This document shows, in pieces, positions 5,187 to 6,937 of a stretch of DNA of 6,937 bases. Source of the DNA: an uncultured Campylobacter sp. (GTDB lineage: Bacteria; Campylobacterota; Campylobacteria; Campylobacterales; Campylobacteraceae); assembly GCF_937949835.1 (NCBI RefSeq), contig NZ_CALEDC010000186.1:1-6937 (forward strand), in the 5' to 3' direction. A program made the translations under genes and the position numbers. The notes below the pieces were generated by a model. That model saw only the letters and a list, made by a program, of their open reading frames with translations. It was not told the DNA's origin and ran no database searches. Every line of letters begins with the position of its first letter. The stretch's first letter is position 1.

Positions 5187-5219
5187 TATGAGGCGGCGTT
5201 TTAAATGTGCCACCTCATA
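5187..5219. terminator. GC-rich hairpin between the RTX gene and the repeats
   Basis: TATGAGGCGGC (5187-5197) pairs with GCCACCTCATA (5209-5219) with a single C-A mismatch around an 11-nt loop. No T-run follows on either side, so termination is possible but not typical. It lies about 100 bp downstream of the RTX stop and could also protect the mRNA 3' end. Confidence 0.35.
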
Positions 5220-5241
5220 TAAAGTTTCTAACCTAAAGCGA

Positions 5242-5273
5242 TATGCCGGCAAGGGGAATGAAATGCCGGCATA
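5242..5273 (-). terminator. Perfect 10-bp hairpin downstream of the RTX gene
   Basis: TATGCCGGCA (5242-5251) and TGCCGGCATA (5264-5273) form a perfect stem with a 12-nt loop, 44 bp after the RTX stop codon. The stem is far richer in GC than its surroundings. Neither side has a real T-run, so it may be a weak terminator, an mRNA-stabilising stem or a protein site. Confidence 0.4.
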
Positions 5274-5316
5274 ATTCTAAGGCATAACCCTTAAAAGGTA
5301 TAATCCTAAATAGCCC

Positions 5317-6937
5317 TTAGCTCATATAAACTTGCATATCATCCTTGCGAATATCTCTTTGGTTAAATTCCAAAGCTTCCGAGTTATCGGCGTAGATATT
5401 TAGCTGCTCTATGATCTTATTTACGGTATCTTGGCTCAAGAAAGCATTATCTTTTAAAGCCTCTTCTTGAATAACACCCGGAGCGGAGTTTAGATCCATA
5501 GCATTGCTAACGCTAAGATTGGAATTTAGATCAGGGGTGTTTAAATTTGAATCATCACAATACTTTGAAACGATAGCCTTTAATTCATTCTTATCGCCGC
5601 TACTTAAAACCATATCCCAGCCGGATTTGGAATTTGAACCGTCGCTAGAACTTTTTGAAAGAGGCGAAATTTGGGTTTCGTTATCTATGTCTAGTTTGGC
5701 ATCCATCGCTAATGCGGTAGGTTTGGCACTAGCAATATAGGTTTTGCCGAATGCTTTATAGATATCCGCTGCCTTGATATTTAGATATTTACCGATATGA
5801 AATTCCTCTATGACATTATCCCTGTTGCTAAAAAAGCCTTTTACTTCTAAGATATCGTTCTTTGCATTAGGATCTGCCGGAGTGATGATGAGCTTAAGAT
5901 CGCTCGAACCATTTTTACCAAAGTCATAGCGGACTCTTTTGACCGGGTTTTTGTATATGACCTTATCATAGCCTCCAAGATCCATTATAGTTTTTGCTCC
6001 TCCGTCATAAATAAATACATTATCTTCCTTGCCCCCCACCATAGTGTTTCCACCGTCGATAGGTTTTACTTGCCCACTAATAAAATCGCTTCCTAGAATT
6101 TTGCCGTCTTTGAATTGAAAATTTAAATTTGTCCTTACATTGTAGTTTTTGATCAAGACGCTACTATTTGATAGTTTATCCGAGATGAGTAACGAATTAT
6201 CGACTAAATTTAGATTAAATTTAACCTCATTGCTTCCTATGTCTTTGAATTTAATTAAGTCGTTGTCTTTGAAATTTTCCACCATATCGTTTCCGTCACC
6301 CCTAGAAAAGACGAAGGTATTTTTGCCATTCATGCTGATGCCGGGATTACCATAGCTGTCATAGCATCCTCTTAGAGTATCATTGCCGCTGCCACCTTCA
6401 AGGATATTATTAACTCCATTACCGCCTATTAGGATATCGTCTCCATTGCCACCTTTGATCTCATTATCCATATCGTTGTAGCCTTTTATTAAGTCATCTT
6501 TATTGGTACCAACAAGAGATAGTTGCTTAATATCTTCAAAACTTAGCTTTTCTCCGCTTGCAAATTCAAAATTCTCTATTATGCCAGAAGGTCTAATTTT
6601 ATTATCTGCAATAATATTCTTTATAGCTATCGAGTCATTAGGAGAATTTTTAAAAGAGATAATCATATCATCAAATTCATATAAGTCTTTGTTGTCACTC
6701 CTTTTTATAATTAGGTCGTTTTTTCTTATGCCATTTCCAAATTTAATAGTATCATTTCCGTTTTCATCCCGGATTGAATCTGCTCCATCCCCTTTATTGA
6801 ATACATATGTATCATTACCGCTTCCGCCGGTTAGAGTATCGTTTCCTTTGCCGCCTATAAATACCGTATCCTCATTATTGCATGAGCTCATAATATCATC
6901 GCCGTCAGTCCCTGTTAAAGCCAATTTTTTCATTTCT
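5317..6937 (-). CDS. RTX-type calcium-binding protein, C-terminal part (gene runs off the window)
   Basis: At least 538 residues are visible. Glycine/aspartate-rich RTX nonapeptides occur at ~27-45 (GGKGNDTLTGGSGNDTYVF) and ~161-190 (GGNGDDILIGGNG through GGSGNDTLRG). Each is followed by a haemolysin-type calcium-binding-related segment starting (Y/V)FxxGDGxD at 43-52 and 207-216. Such proteins fold on binding calcium outside the cell and are usually exported by type I secretion with an uncleaved C-terminal signal. The last ~120 residues are Ser/Asn-rich and helical, fitting that signal region. Related Campylobacter proteins are S-layer-like or cytotoxin-like, but the effector domain would lie upstream and is not visible. 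The Met at 6933-6931 is probably internal: the preceding codon is GAA, and EMKKLALTGT lines up with internal DIKQLSLVGT (134-143), a repeat junction. Cargo of the island or a neighbouring gene: undecided. Confidence 0.85.
   Translation of the reverse strand, partial: EMKKLALTGTDGDDIMSSCNNEDTVFIGGKGNDTLTGGSGNDTYVFNKGDGADSIRDENGNDTIKFGNGIRKNDLIIKRSDNKDLYEFDDMIISFKNSPNDSIAIKNIIADNKIRPSGIIENFEFASGEKLSFEDIKQLSLVGTNKDDLIKGYNDMDNEIKGGNGDDILIGGNGVNNILEGGSGNDTLRGCYDSYGNPGISMNGKNTFVFSRGDGNDMVENFKDNDLIKFKDIGSNEVKFNLNLVDNSLLISDKLSNSSVLIKNYNVRTNLNFQFKDGKILGSDFISGQVKPIDGGNTMVGGKEDNVFIYDGGAKTIMDLGGYDKVIYKNPVKRVRYDFGKNGSSDLKLIITPADPNAKNDILEVKGFFSNRDNVIEEFHIGKYLNIKAADIYKAFGKTYIASAKPTALAMDAKLDIDNETQISPLSKSSSDGSNSKSGWDMVLSSGDKNELKAIVSKYCDDSNLNTPDLNSNLSVSNAMDLNSAPGVIQEEALKDNAFLSQDTVNKIIEQLNIYADNSEALEFNQRDIRKDDMQVYMS

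Larger units (their letters stand above)
4801..5316. other. Intergenic stretch with extreme G-over-C skew, then hairpins
   Basis: Between the repeat array and the RTX gene no confident gene is found. The first 180 bases (4801-4980) carry about 67 G but only about 8 C on the plus strand, unlike the rest of the window. The opposite strand is therefore poor in TAG and TGA, which opens long start-less frames that should not be read as genes. One small plus-strand ORF and two GC-rich hairpins in this stretch are listed separately. Confidence 0.6.

Noticed and set aside
5080..5316. Second attachment site (copy of the tRNA-Lys 3' end)
   Set aside because: I looked for GGTTCGAATCC, CCAACGCAGG and GGACACCA right of the integrase and found none in the window.
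5504..6355. Two plus-strand open frames within the RTX gene
   Set aside because: They are antisense to clear RTX repeats and lack start signals.

Overview
The window looks like a chromosomal segment of a Campylobacter species (Campylobacterota). The evidence is AT-rich intergenic DNA, AAGGA-type ribosome binding sites, sigma-70 promoters recognisable mainly by their -10 box, tRNA genes with encoded CCA, and a left-edge start (MILIAG) that resembles epsilonproteobacterial KdsA. The species cannot be fixed from sequence alone; the moderate G+C of the left-edge genes would suit the C. curvus/rectus/showae/concisus group (inference).

Layout. Positions 1-657 (minus strand) hold the first codons of a probable kdsA, preceded by a secreted lytic transglycosylase gene. 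Positions 786-1085 (plus) hold a tRNA cluster, Val(TAC)-Asp(GTC)-Lys(TTT), ending in a terminator-like hairpin. Immediately downstream, at 1324-2550, lies a complete P4-type tyrosine integrase with its own promoter and an unusual set of overlapping inverted repeats. An integrase beside the 3' end of a tRNA gene is the classic left end of an integrated genomic island. Positions 2551-3030 hold no intact gene but show traces of decayed coding sequence on the minus strand. Positions 3031-4431 (minus) form a two-gene operon: a small HTH protein followed by a second, unrelated tyrosine recombinase that resembles the Integrase_1 family. The 3' end of this recombinase carries three copies of a 21-22 bp unit encoding the catalytic-tyrosine heptapeptide, and one extra base in the first copy shifts the frame and stops translation early.

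Upstream of that operon lies a striking array of degenerate repeats of about 20 bp (about 4511-4800). It is followed by an extremely G-over-C-skewed stretch with at most one doubtful small ORF, then two GC-rich hairpins. From 5317 to the right edge (minus) runs the C-terminal part of an RTX-type calcium-binding, probably type I-secreted protein. Its first visible Met is most likely internal, so the gene continues beyond the window.

Working model (inference): a mobile island inserted at tRNA-Lys, with the P4-type integrase for chromosomal integration. It has a separate HTH-recombinase module next to a repeat array that could be its binding or recombination site, and a large RTX surface or secreted protein as cargo or neighbour. 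No second copy of the tRNA-Lys 3' end is visible, so the far end of the island lies outside the window or was lost.
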